DNA from: JBBDMX01 sp040878035
GTDB lineage: Bacteria; Planctomycetota; Phycisphaerae; Phycisphaerales; Phycisphaeraceae
Direction of reading: 5' to 3'
Length of the DNA stretch: 64,000 nucleotides
Assembly (NCBI GenBank): GCA_040878035.1
Contig: JBBDMX010000091.1
Location: forward strand, 1 to 64,000
This document shows, piece after piece, positions 7,883 through 15,701 of the stretch (the first letter of the stretch is position 1; each line of letters starts with the position of its first letter). The notes beneath the pieces were generated by a model that ran no database searches, was not told the origin of the DNA, and saw only the letters and a list, made by a program, of their open reading frames with translations. The translations under genes and the position numbers were made by a program.

Positions 7883-8367
7883 GCGACGGTCACGAACAGC
7901 CCCTGCTCGAGCCCGCCTCGCTGCGCACCGACACGGGCGAAACGCTGGTGCTCGATGTCACAGACGCTTTCCTTTATTCGCTGGTGGCCGAGGCGTCGGA
8001 CATGGATGGCCAGGGCCACGTGAACAACGCGGTGTACGTGCGCTGGATGGATCGTGCCGCCTACGCCCATTCACAGGCCGTGGGCTACGACGTGGCGCGA
8101 TACCGGCAGTTGGGCACCTCCTTCGTCGTGCGCCGGCACGAGATCGACTACTACAGCCCTGCGTATGCCGGCGACCCCATTGTCGTGGCCACCTGGCCCT
8201 GCGCCATGGAAAAGTTCACCGCGCTGCGCCGCCACCAGATCATCCGCCCCAGCGATGGCCGCACGCTGGCTCGGGCCCTGACCACGTGGATCTACCTGGA
8301 TGTGCGCCGCAATCGGCCCCATCGCATCCCGGCGGAAATGATCGCGGCGTTTCGGCCCCGGGGCTGA
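7879..8367 (+). CDS. Acyl-CoA thioesterase, hotdog fold (4HBT/FadM-like)
   Basis: 162-residue hotdog-fold thioesterase of the YbgC/FadM type, hydrolysing acyl-CoA thioesters. Key features are MDGQGHVNNAVYVRWMDRAAY (the D-x-x-G-H-V-N-N-x-x-Y active site, quoted as GHVNNAVYVRWMD) and VRRHEIDYYSPAYAGD. The start is a TTG that overlaps the DUF971 stop (TTGA), with AAGGAG 8 bases upstream, so the two genes are translationally coupled. No ATG start exists before the conserved core except one far inside the upstream gene. Confidence 0.85.
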   Translation: MSDGHEQPLLEPASLRTDTGETLVLDVTDAFLYSLVAEASDMDGQGHVNNAVYVRWMDRAAYAHSQAVGYDVARYRQLGTSFVVRRHEIDYYSPAYAGDPIVVATWPCAMEKFTALRRHQIIRPSDGRTLARALTTWIYLDVRRNRPHRIPAEMIAAFRPRG

Positions 8368-8378
8368 CGCCGGGCCGG

Positions 8379-8405
8379 GCGGCGACGCTCGTCACCCTTT
8401 TTTTC
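8379..8405 (+). terminator. Candidate intrinsic terminator after thioesterase gene
   Basis: GC-rich hairpin (GGCGACG / CGTCACC region) followed by seven T residues at 8398-8404, a short distance after the thioesterase stop. Confidence 0.55.
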
Positions 8406-8439
8406 TTCCCCGTCACTGCTAGCAAAGTCAAGCATTTAA

Positions 8440-8457
8440 CGCTAATCTCACGATTAC
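8440..8457 (+). promoter_or_regulatory. Candidate PhoB box upstream of porin
   Basis: CGCTAAT-CTCA-CGATTAC: two related 7-mers separated by 4 bases, the geometry of a Pho box (11-bp period), about 85 bases before the porin start. It matches the motif upstream of pstS (30807-30824) at 12 of 14 repeat positions. Base sequence differs from the E. coli consensus, so the call is inference. Confidence 0.45.
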
Positions 8458-8541
8458 ATAACAGAAGGCTCATGTGTCTGATTTAGGCTTTGCACGTCAA
8501 ATGGTCTTTCAGAGACAGCAACCTCTTTTTGGAGATCCCGC

Positions 8542-10002
8542 ATGAGCCGCATTCGAACCGCAGGAATTCTTGGAGGGGCCGTACTGTGCGGTCTTTCGTC
8601 GCTAGCCCAGGCCGACCCGGCCCAGCAACCGCAGGACGTTTCGTCGCGCATCGCCGCCTTGGAGGCGCAGGTGTCGCAACTCAAGGGCGAGAGCTGGCTG
8701 ACCGAGCGCCGCGCCGAGGAAGTCAAGACCCTGGTCCGCGAAGTGCTCGCCGACGCCGACACCCGCGCCAGCCTCCAGGGCGACGGCATCACCGCCGGCT
8801 ACGACGGCAAGAACTTCATGCTGTCCAACGCTGACAAGACCTTTCTGATGACGATTTCCGGGCAGATCCAGTTCCGCTACATCTACAACCACCGCGAGAA
8901 CACCAGCACGAGCACGACGCTGGGCACCGGCCCGGGCGCCACGGCCGGCAGCCCCGCGGTCACGACCTCCTCGACCAGCACCGCCGACGCGGACCAGCAC
9001 GGCTTCCAGGTCCGCCGAACCAAGTTGAATATCGCCGGTTACGTGGGCAACCCCAAGATCACCTATGACATCGTGCTGGCCGCCGAGCGCGACACCGAAC
9101 TGGTCTACCTGGAAGACGTGGTCCTGGGCTACAAGGTGATGGACAACCTGGAAATCCGCGGCGGGCGCTACAAGCAGCCGTTCCTCCGTGAAGAGCTGAC
9201 CAGCTCCAAGCGGCAGACGGCGGTGGAACGGTCGTCCTTCAACGAGTTTTTCACGCTCAACCGCGGCGAAGGCGTGGGCGCGACCTGGAGCAGCGAGATG
9301 ATCAAGGTCGCCGCCATGTTCCACGATGGCGCCCAGTCGGGCGAAGTGGGCGGGGTGAGCAATGAGTTTAGCGCCGGCCCCGCCGATCTGGCGGTCGCCG
9401 CCCGCGTGGACGTCAAGCTCCTGGGCGAGAGCAACTGGAAGCAGATGGACGACTTTGCCGCCTGGAAGGGTGAGCCGCTGGCCATCTTCCTGGGTGCCGC
9501 GGTGGACTACGAGCGCGGCCGCGAGGGCGATGCCCAGGGCACCGTCGGCTGGGACGACATGGTCAGCTACACGATCGACGGCTCGGTGGAATACCAGGGT
9601 ATCAATCTCTACGCCGCCTTTGCGGGGCGCCACATCTCCAGCGCCAGCGCCGGAGCGCCGAGCACCCTGGAAGACTTCGGCTTCCTGGTCCAGGGCGGCT
9701 ACATGATCAACGACAAGGTCGAGCCCTTCGTCCGCTATGAGTGGATTTCCCCCGATGGCCCGGGCCTGACCGATGTGCAGATCGTCACCGTCGGCGCCAA
9801 CTACTACATCAAGAAGCACAACGCCAAGTTCACCGTGGATTTGGTCTGGGGCATGGATCCCTTGCGCTTCCCCAGCAGCAGCGTGGCGGCCCGCACCAGC
9901 ACCTCGGGCAGCCCGACTTCCTCCGGCCTGGGGCTTCAGTCCGACATCGCCTCGCAGGAAAACCAGATCGCCATTCGGGCCCAGTTCCAGTTGCTGTTCT
10001 AA
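8542..10002 (+). CDS. Phosphate-selective porin (OprP/OprO family)
   Basis: 486-residue outer-membrane porin. A signal peptide (ILGGAVLCGLSSLAQA) is followed by a coiled-coil-like segment (VSSRIAALEAQVSQLKGE) of the kind that anchors planctomycete porins, then a beta-barrel with alternating strands (FLMTISGQIQFRYIYN, KLNIAGYVGNPKITYDIVLA, MDNLEIRGGRYKQPFLREEL) and a C-terminal aromatic residue (QFQLLF). A low-complexity Thr/Ser loop (about residues 118-150) lies between the first strands. TTTTTGGAG gives a good ribosome site. phoB and phoR follow after a terminator, and a candidate PhoB box precedes it, which supports phosphate uptake as its job. Family call strong, phosphate selectivity inferred. 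Confidence 0.9.
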   Translation: MSRIRTAGILGGAVLCGLSSLAQADPAQQPQDVSSRIAALEAQVSQLKGESWLTERRAEEVKTLVREVLADADTRASLQGDGITAGYDGKNFMLSNADKTFLMTISGQIQFRYIYNHRENTSTSTTLGTGPGATAGSPAVTTSSTSTADADQHGFQVRRTKLNIAGYVGNPKITYDIVLAAERDTELVYLEDVVLGYKVMDNLEIRGGRYKQPFLREELTSSKRQTAVERSSFNEFFTLNRGEGVGATWSSEMIKVAAMFHDGAQSGEVGGVSNEFSAGPADLAVAARVDVKLLGESNWKQMDDFAAWKGEPLAIFLGAAVDYERGREGDAQGTVGWDDMVSYTIDGSVEYQGINLYAAFAGRHISSASAGAPSTLEDFGFLVQGGYMINDKVEPFVRYEWISPDGPGLTDVQIVTVGANYYIKKHNAKFTVDLVWGMDPLRFPSSSVAARTSTSGSPTSSGLGLQSDIASQENQIAIRAQFQLLF

Positions 10003-10058
10003 GACGTTCCCGATTTTCGACCAGGACCGCAGACCTTCTGACGGTCAAACGTCTCTCC

Positions 10059-10096
10059 AGCGATCCAGTGGCCACCACCCTGGATCGCTTTTTTTC
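10059..10096 (+). terminator. Intrinsic terminator after porin
   Basis: Perfect 10-bp stem AGCGATCCAG / CTGGATCGCT with an 11-nt loop followed by a run of seven T. Separates the porin from phoB. Confidence 0.88.
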
Positions 10097-10141
10097 TGGG
10101 GAAGTCAGAGCCGCGCCATGCAGAAACCAAGGAGCCATGCT

Positions 10142-10894
10142 GTGCCCAGCACCGCAATCCAGGACGCCAAGGCCAAGCGCAAAGTCACGCCCGACACCGG
10201 CCGGGGCCACCTGCTAGTGGTCGAGGACGAGCAGGACCTCCAGGACCTGGTGCGCTACAACCTGGAACGCAACGGCTACCGGGTGTCGGCCGTGGACAGC
10301 GGCGAAAAGGCCCTGAAGCTGGTCCGCGCCGAGATTCCCGAATTGATCGTCCTGGACCTCATGCTGCCGGGGATGGACGGCCTGGAGTTCTGCCGCATGG
10401 TCAAGGCCGATCCGGCGCTGGCGACGATCCCCATCATCATGCTCACCGCCAAGAGCGAAGAGGCCGACGTGGTGACCGGGCTGGAGCTGGGCGCCGACGA
10501 TTACGTGACCAAGCCATTCTCCCCGCGCGTGCTGCTGGCGCGGGTCAAGGCGGTGATGCGACGGGGCGGCGGCGAGCCGTTGACGGAAGCAGCGGCGGCC
10601 AACGAGGACATCCGCATCCGCGAACTGCGCATTAGGCCTGATCGCCACGAGGTGACCGTCGAAGACGAGCCGGTGGAGCTGACCGCCACTGAGTTCCGCC
10701 TGTTGCGCCTGCTGGCGGCGCGGCCGGGACGCGTTTTCACCCGCCAGCAGATCATCGAGGCCATCCACGGCAAGTTCGCCGCCGTCACCGACCGCTCGGT
10801 CGACGTCCAGGTCGTCGCCCTGCGGCGAAAACTAGGCACCGCCGGCGCCGATATCCAGACCGTCCGCGGCGTGGGCTATCGCTACCGCGAGTAG
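10142..10894 (+). CDS. phoB: Response regulator PhoB (OmpR family)
   Basis: DNA-binding response regulator for phosphate limitation. Receiver domain at residues 20-135: acidic pocket VVEDEQD, phospho-acceptor Asp about residue 72 in IVLDLMLPGMDG, T in MLTAKSEE and K in DDYVTKPFSP. A winged-helix effector domain follows (VELTATEFRLLRLLAARPGRV, RSVDVQVVALRRKLG, TVRGVGYRY). GTG 10142 is chosen since AAGGAG lies 7 bases upstream; ATG 10118 in the same frame is possible. phoR begins 38 bases downstream, so they form an operon. PhoB rather than another OmpR-type regulator is inferred from partner and neighbours. Confidence 0.92.
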   Translation: MPSTAIQDAKAKRKVTPDTGRGHLLVVEDEQDLQDLVRYNLERNGYRVSAVDSGEKALKLVRAEIPELIVLDLMLPGMDGLEFCRMVKADPALATIPIIMLTAKSEEADVVTGLELGADDYVTKPFSPRVLLARVKAVMRRGGGEPLTEAAAANEDIRIRELRIRPDRHEVTVEDEPVELTATEFRLLRLLAARPGRVFTRQQIIEAIHGKFAAVTDRSVDVQVVALRRKLGTAGADIQTVRGVGYRYRE

Positions 10895-10931
10895 ATCGCG
10901 CCAGCCATGCTCACTTCCGTGAGCATGTATC

Positions 10932-12287
10932 ATGTTCCCATTGTTCCACCCACCACCCCTCATCACGTTAGCCAGCAATAACCCCTCCACCGCCGGCGTA
11001 TGGATCGGCTTGCTGCTGGCGGCGGTCGTCGCCCTGTTTTGCGGCTGCATCATCTATTACCTCAACCATCGCCTGGCGCGGCTCAAACGCGGCGCCATCC
11101 GCTTTGCCCAGGGCGACCTGTCGCAGCGCCTCTCCACCGAAGGCCCCCCCGAAATCGCCGGACTGGCCGAGGCGCTCAACCGCATGGCGAGCCAGCTCGA
11201 GGAACGCATCGCCGCCGTCGTCAATCAACGCAACGAACTCCAGGCCGTGCTCGCCAGCATGGTCGAAGGCGTGCTGGCGATCGACACCGACGAGCGCGTG
11301 CTGTCGATGAATCAGGCCGCCGCCCATCTGCTGGGCCTGCGCGTGGACCTGGCGCTGAGCCGGCCCATCCAGGAACTGGTGCGCAACCCGGCCCTTCAGG
11401 AACTCGTCGCCCAGTCGCTTTCGAGCCACCCCACCGTGCAGGGCCACATCGTCCTGCGCGTGGGCACGCCCGGCGACGCCGGTAACCCCGGCGACCTGCG
11501 CCAGGACCATCACCTGGCGGTAAGCGGCACGGCCCTGGTGGACGACGCCGGCCGACGTATCGGCGCGGTCATCGTGCTGCACGACGTGACCGATATCCGC
11601 CGCCTCGAAGCCGTGCGCCGCGACTTTGTCGCCAACGTCTCCCACGAGATCAAGACGCCCGTCGCCGCCATCAAGGCCGCCGCCGAGACCATCATCGACG
11701 CCCAGGAGGAAAGCAACGAAGACAGCGTGCGCTTCCTGCACATCATCACTCGCCAGGCCGACCGGCTCAACGCGCTGGTCGAGGACCTGCTGGCGCTGGC
11801 GCGCATCGAGCAGGATGCCGAGCAGCAGAAGATTCAAATGGAGCCGGCGTCCGTCGCCCAGGTGATCGATGCGGCCGTGGAGAGCTGTCGGTCCCTGGCG
11901 GAGGAACGCTCCGTCCGCCTTCAGACGATCTGCCCGCCCGACCTGATGGTGAAGATGAACCATGGCATGCTCGAGCGCGCGGTGCTCAACCTCGTGGACA
12001 ATGCCGTCAAGTATTGCCCCGCCGACACGCAGGTGCGCATCGTCGCCGAGGCGATGGAGCAGCAGGTAGTAATCTCGATATCCGATCAGGGGCCGGGCAT
12101 CGAGCCCGAGCACCTGCCGCGCATCTTCGAGCGCTTTTACCGGGTGGACAAGGCACGCTCACGCAAGGTCGGCGGCACCGGCCTGGGCCTGGCGATCGTC
12201 AAGCACGTCGCCCAGGCGCACCACGGCCGCGTCAGCGTGGAAAGCACCCGCGAGGGCAGCACCTTCCGCATTCATCTGCCCATCTAG
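10932..12287 (+). CDS. phoR: Sensor histidine kinase PhoR
   Basis: 451-residue membrane kinase that partners PhoB. One transmembrane segment (IGLLLAAVVALFCGCIIYYL, about 22-44), HAMP-like linker (KRGAIRFAQGDLSQRL), PAS domain (VLASMVEGVLAIDTDERVLSM), HisKA with the phospho-His about residue 237 in FVANVSHEIKTPVAAIK, and HATPase with N-box (ERAVLNLVDNAVKYC), G1 (ISDQGPGI), F-box (RIFERFYRVD) and G2 (GGTGLGLAIVKHV). The lack of a large periplasmic domain is characteristic of PhoR, which senses phosphate through PstSCAB-PhoU; those genes are at 25.5-30.6 kb. Confidence 0.92.
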   Translation: MFPLFHPPPLITLASNNPSTAGVWIGLLLAAVVALFCGCIIYYLNHRLARLKRGAIRFAQGDLSQRLSTEGPPEIAGLAEALNRMASQLEERIAAVVNQRNELQAVLASMVEGVLAIDTDERVLSMNQAAAHLLGLRVDLALSRPIQELVRNPALQELVAQSLSSHPTVQGHIVLRVGTPGDAGNPGDLRQDHHLAVSGTALVDDAGRRIGAVIVLHDVTDIRRLEAVRRDFVANVSHEIKTPVAAIKAAAETIIDAQEESNEDSVRFLHIITRQADRLNALVEDLLALARIEQDAEQQKIQMEPASVAQVIDAAVESCRSLAEERSVRLQTICPPDLMVKMNHGMLERAVLNLVDNAVKYCPADTQVRIVAEAMEQQVVISISDQGPGIEPEHLPRIFERFYRVDKARSRKVGGTGLGLAIVKHVAQAHHGRVSVESTREGSTFRIHLPI

Positions 12288-12291
12288 CTCA

Positions 12292-12368
12292 GCCGCTTGC
12301 GGCTTCGCGCCGACGCACAATCAATCCGGACCACCGCAAACCAGCCCCTGCGCGAAGCCACAAGCGGC
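12292..12368. repeat. Inverted repeat between convergent phoR and addA
   Basis: 19-base arms GCCGCTTGCGGCTTCGCGC (12292-12310) and its complement (12350-12368) match at 18 of 19 positions, with a 39-base loop. Located exactly between two convergent stops; could end transcription in both directions or be another REP-type pair. Confidence 0.8.
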
Positions 12369-12377
12369 GAAAGTCGC

Positions 12378-15300
12378 TCAACACCGCACCGCGGCTCCCG
12401 CGCCGACAAACAACAGTGTCGCCTCAATGCCCGGCGCAGGCACGCGCAACATCGTCGCCAGCGCCGCCCGATACGCCTCGACCTGCGGCCGATAGCGCGC
12501 GACCAGCGCATCGAGATTGCCTCGATCCTCCGCCACACGGTCCGTCTTGTAATCCAACAGGTGCACACCAGTCACCGCGCCATCCGCGCCGCGCCGCACC
12601 ACGACGCGATCGAACCGGCCGGTCAGCAATTCCTGCCGCTCGTGCCGCACAGCAAACGGTCGCTCGCGCCATAGCTCGATCCGCGCGCCCTGGCCGAGCA
12701 CCGGCCGCGACAGCGCCGCAACAATCGCCGGCTGCCGCAACATGCGCCCAAACGACTCCACATGAGTACGCGCCAATTCGAGGTCCACCAACCCATCGCA
12801 GCGCGCCGCCTCCTCCAGCAGCCGGGCCTCATCCGGCGGAGCCTCGCAATCAAGCCATCCGACCAGCCCAAACCACGCATGCAACAGCGTGCCATATTGA
12901 AGTCCATGCCCCGGCTCCAGCGCTAACAGATCGGCGGCACGCACCCGACCCTGCGCTTCAAGCAACGACGGACTGACCGAGCGCCACGACCGCCGCGCCC
13001 CGCCTTCGGCAGGCGACGCCAACGCGATCCGCACCGGCGCAAGCCCGGCCATGCGAGTCCGCTCCGGGGGCGAGCTTGGCCGGGATCGATCATGCTCAAC
13101 CCCCGCCCACCCCGCATCGCCGCTCTGGTACAGCACCTCCCCACCCGCGTAACTCTCCGCCAACTCACCCAGCGCATGCCGCAGAATCGCCGCGTAAGAC
13201 CCATCCGTTCGACCCGCGGCGCCCAACCCGCTCTTGGTCTCCACCAGCGGCCGGGCAATCAAGTGCAGCGCAAAACGCGGCCGAGTCATGCCGACATACA
13301 GCCCGCAAAGATAGTCCCACATCCGCCGCGAACGCTGCTGCTGATACGCCGCCGCCACCGCCGGGCATGCCTCGCGCACCTGTTGATTCGTCTTGACAAA
13401 CACCGCACGGATGGCGGCCGTCTCCTGCGGTCGATCGATATACACCGACTCCTCGGCACGAAACCGACGATTCAACTCCGGCAGCACCACCACATCGAAC
13501 TCCAGCCCCTTGGCCTTGTGCGTCGTCATCACCCGCACCGGCGCCGGCGACGGCTCCTCCATGGCCGTGGCACGCACGTAGTCCACAAATCGCCCCGGCC
13601 GCAGCGTCAGCTCCGGATCGTAGCGGTCTGCCAGTTCGATCAGTTGCATCAGCCGGGCGGCGCTGCGCGCCGCGCACCACGGCGCCAGCTCCCGTGCCCA
13701 CGAGCCCACGACCTGGCCATAGCCATCCGCCAGCAGATTGCGTCGGATCGCCAGCGCCGTCGCCGCGATCGCGCTGCCAATCGCCGGCGCCGACACGCCC
13801 GGCGCTTCCAGTTCAGGCAATCGCAGAATCGCCCGCATCGGCGAATGCAGCACGTGGAACGCCGCGGCACTGTCGCCGGGATGATCCGCCAGCGTCAGTG
13901 CCGCGAGGATAACGTTGACCGCCGGATCATCGGTGAGTGGGTTGCCGCCCTCGCCGCTGGCGTCCACGCCGGCCTGACGCAACTGGAAGATCAGCCGCCC
14001 CACCGTCTTGTTCTGCTGCACCAGCACGCCGACGCTGCGCCCCGGCGCCGCCTCGACGATGGCCTTGATCTTCTCCGCCACGTAACGCTCGTGCGTGTTG
14101 GCCGGCTCCAGCAACACCGTCGCGTCCGGCGTTTCGCTTTGCTCATCATCCGCATCCTCCACCGCGCCATCCCCCGCCGGCGACGTGATCAACTCGACAC
14201 ACCCAGGCCGGGCCTCATGAGCCGTGTGCGGCAAGAACAGCGCCTGCATCGCCCGCGCTTGCGGCAGGTCATCGGCCTTCAGCGCCGGCGTTTCACCCAA
14301 CCCCACAAACACGCGATTGACCGCATCGAGCACCACCTGCGATGACCGCCGGCTCTCCGACATCGCCCGTCGCGCCGACTCGTTCAGGTGCAAGTCGGCC
14401 TCAATGCGGTCAAACAACTGGGCGCACCCGCCGCGCCAGCCGTAGATCGCCTGCTTCGGATCGCCCACGCAGAAGAAGCTTCGCTCCGCTTCCTCGGCAT
14501 CGCCATAGGCGCAGATCTCCTCCGCGAACGGCCGCAGCACCGTCCACTGCTCCAGACTCGTATCCTGAAACTCGTCGAGCAGCAGGTCGCCGACCCGCGT
14601 GTCCAGGCGGAAGTAGACATCGCGCACCAGGTCCTCACCCAGTTGGGGCAGCTCGCGCGCCAGCTTCTGCGGCAGGTCGGAAAAGAGCATGACGCGATGC
14701 TGGCGGCGCAGGCGCGTGTAGTGTCCATCGAAGCTGCGCATCAGGCGGTACGACGCCTGCGTCTGCTGCGCGGCCTGGGCGATCACCGCCGCGCGGGCGT
14801 GCGCGATCAGCGGTTCGTACGCTCGTCGCCACGATTCTGGTATCGGTGCCCGGCAGAAGCTCGGGTCACCGGCCGCAATCTTCGCCGCGACCCCGGCGTC
14901 GAGAAACCCGACCCAGTCACGCCCGTACAAGGCCGTCAGCGACTTGCCCAGGGCGTCGCCGTACCCCTTGTTCGGCGTCCCCTTGCCCGTCAGCGGCACG
15001 GATGACGCCAACCCCTCCAGCGTCCGCACCGCCGCGGCATAACCCGCCGCATCAAGCAGACCGTCGGGCACCTCGATCGCCGACCACTGTGCTTCGTCCG
15101 GCGCCTGGCGATACACGTCATACAGATCGCTGACCACCTGGTCGATCGCGGTGGTCACGGATCGCCGCGCCGCATCGTGATGCACTTTGCGCAGCAGGTC
15201 CACCAGCGTCTGTACCGGCTCATCCGCCAGCATGGCGTCGATGGCCGCCAGGCGCAACTGCCGCGCCATCGGATCGTCCGCCGCCACCAGCACCGGCTGG

Positions 15301-15701
15301 GGAGGAATGCCCAGTTCGTGCCGAAAGCTCTGCGCCACGCGGTTGAAGAAACTGTCGATCGTCGAGATCGACACGCGATGCAGTTGCCGCGCCATGGTGG
15401 CAAGCATGTGCTGGGCCTGCGTCAGCGACAATCCGGGCTGGCCCAGGGCCTCGCCCAATGCCGCAGCAGTCCGCGCATCGCACGCCGCCTCGGCCAGCCT
15501 CCGCAGCACGCGATCGAGAATCTCCCCCGCCGCCTTGCGCGTGAAAGTGATCGCCAGGATCGACTCGACCGGCCGGCCCCGCGCCACCAGCGCCAGGTAC
15601 CGGCTGCTGAGCTGATACGTCTTACCCGTCCCCGCCGAGGCGCGGATGATTTGATGGCCGACCGAACAGGGCTCGACGACTTGAGCGGCGCCGCGCGTCA
15701 T
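12378..15701 (-). CDS. addA: ATP-dependent helicase/nuclease AddA (UvrD-type)
   Basis: 1107-residue subunit of the AddAB end-resection complex, the functional equivalent of RecBCD. Superfamily 1 helicase motifs are visible: Walker A RASAGTGKTYQL near residue 25, Ia LAITFTRKAAGEILDR, Walker B LLDEFQDTSLEQW, III FFCVGDPKQAIYGWRGG, and V/VI VMTTHKAKGLEFDVVVLPE. A C-terminal RecB-type nuclease has LLTGRFDRVVV and LLDYKTDRV. Its ATG (15701) overlaps the addB stop by 4 bases, so the genes are coupled. About residues 871-887 (SRPSSPPERTRMAGLA) are encoded by an interspersed palindromic repeat also found between genes elsewhere in the window. Confidence 0.93.
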   Translation of the reverse strand: MTRGAAQVVEPCSVGHQIIRASAGTGKTYQLSSRYLALVARGRPVESILAITFTRKAAGEILDRVLRRLAEAACDARTAAALGEALGQPGLSLTQAQHMLATMARQLHRVSISTIDSFFNRVAQSFRHELGIPPQPVLVAADDPMARQLRLAAIDAMLADEPVQTLVDLLRKVHHDAARRSVTTAIDQVVSDLYDVYRQAPDEAQWSAIEVPDGLLDAAGYAAAVRTLEGLASSVPLTGKGTPNKGYGDALGKSLTALYGRDWVGFLDAGVAAKIAAGDPSFCRAPIPESWRRAYEPLIAHARAAVIAQAAQQTQASYRLMRSFDGHYTRLRRQHRVMLFSDLPQKLARELPQLGEDLVRDVYFRLDTRVGDLLLDEFQDTSLEQWTVLRPFAEEICAYGDAEEAERSFFCVGDPKQAIYGWRGGCAQLFDRIEADLHLNESARRAMSESRRSSQVVLDAVNRVFVGLGETPALKADDLPQARAMQALFLPHTAHEARPGCVELITSPAGDGAVEDADDEQSETPDATVLLEPANTHERYVAEKIKAIVEAAPGRSVGVLVQQNKTVGRLIFQLRQAGVDASGEGGNPLTDDPAVNVILAALTLADHPGDSAAAFHVLHSPMRAILRLPELEAPGVSAPAIGSAIAATALAIRRNLLADGYGQVVGSWARELAPWCAARSAARLMQLIELADRYDPELTLRPGRFVDYVRATAMEEPSPAPVRVMTTHKAKGLEFDVVVLPELNRRFRAEESVYIDRPQETAAIRAVFVKTNQQVREACPAVAAAYQQQRSRRMWDYLCGLYVGMTRPRFALHLIARPLVETKSGLGAAGRTDGSYAAILRHALGELAESYAGGEVLYQSGDAGWAGVEHDRSRPSSPPERTRMAGLAPVRIALASPAEGGARRSWRSVSPSLLEAQGRVRAADLLALEPGHGLQYGTLLHAWFGLVGWLDCEAPPDEARLLEEAARCDGLVDLELARTHVESFGRMLRQPAIVAALSRPVLGQGARIELWRERPFAVRHERQELLTGRFDRVVVRRGADGAVTGVHLLDYKTDRVAEDRGNLDALVARYRPQVEAYRAALATMLRVPAPGIEATLLFVGAGAAVRC
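13041..13087. repeat. Interspersed palindromic repeat, family 1 (copy b), inside addA
   Basis: AAGCCCGGCCATGCGAGTCC, a variable centre (GCTCCGGGGGC), then GAGCTTGGCCGGGATC. Same element as at 2080-2119 and 32556-32593. It lies in frame in the linker between helicase and nuclease domains of AddA. Confidence 0.85.

Noticed and set aside
10968..12113. 381-codon minus-strand frame opposite phoR
   Set aside because: Shadow; PhoR motifs on the plus strand are complete.
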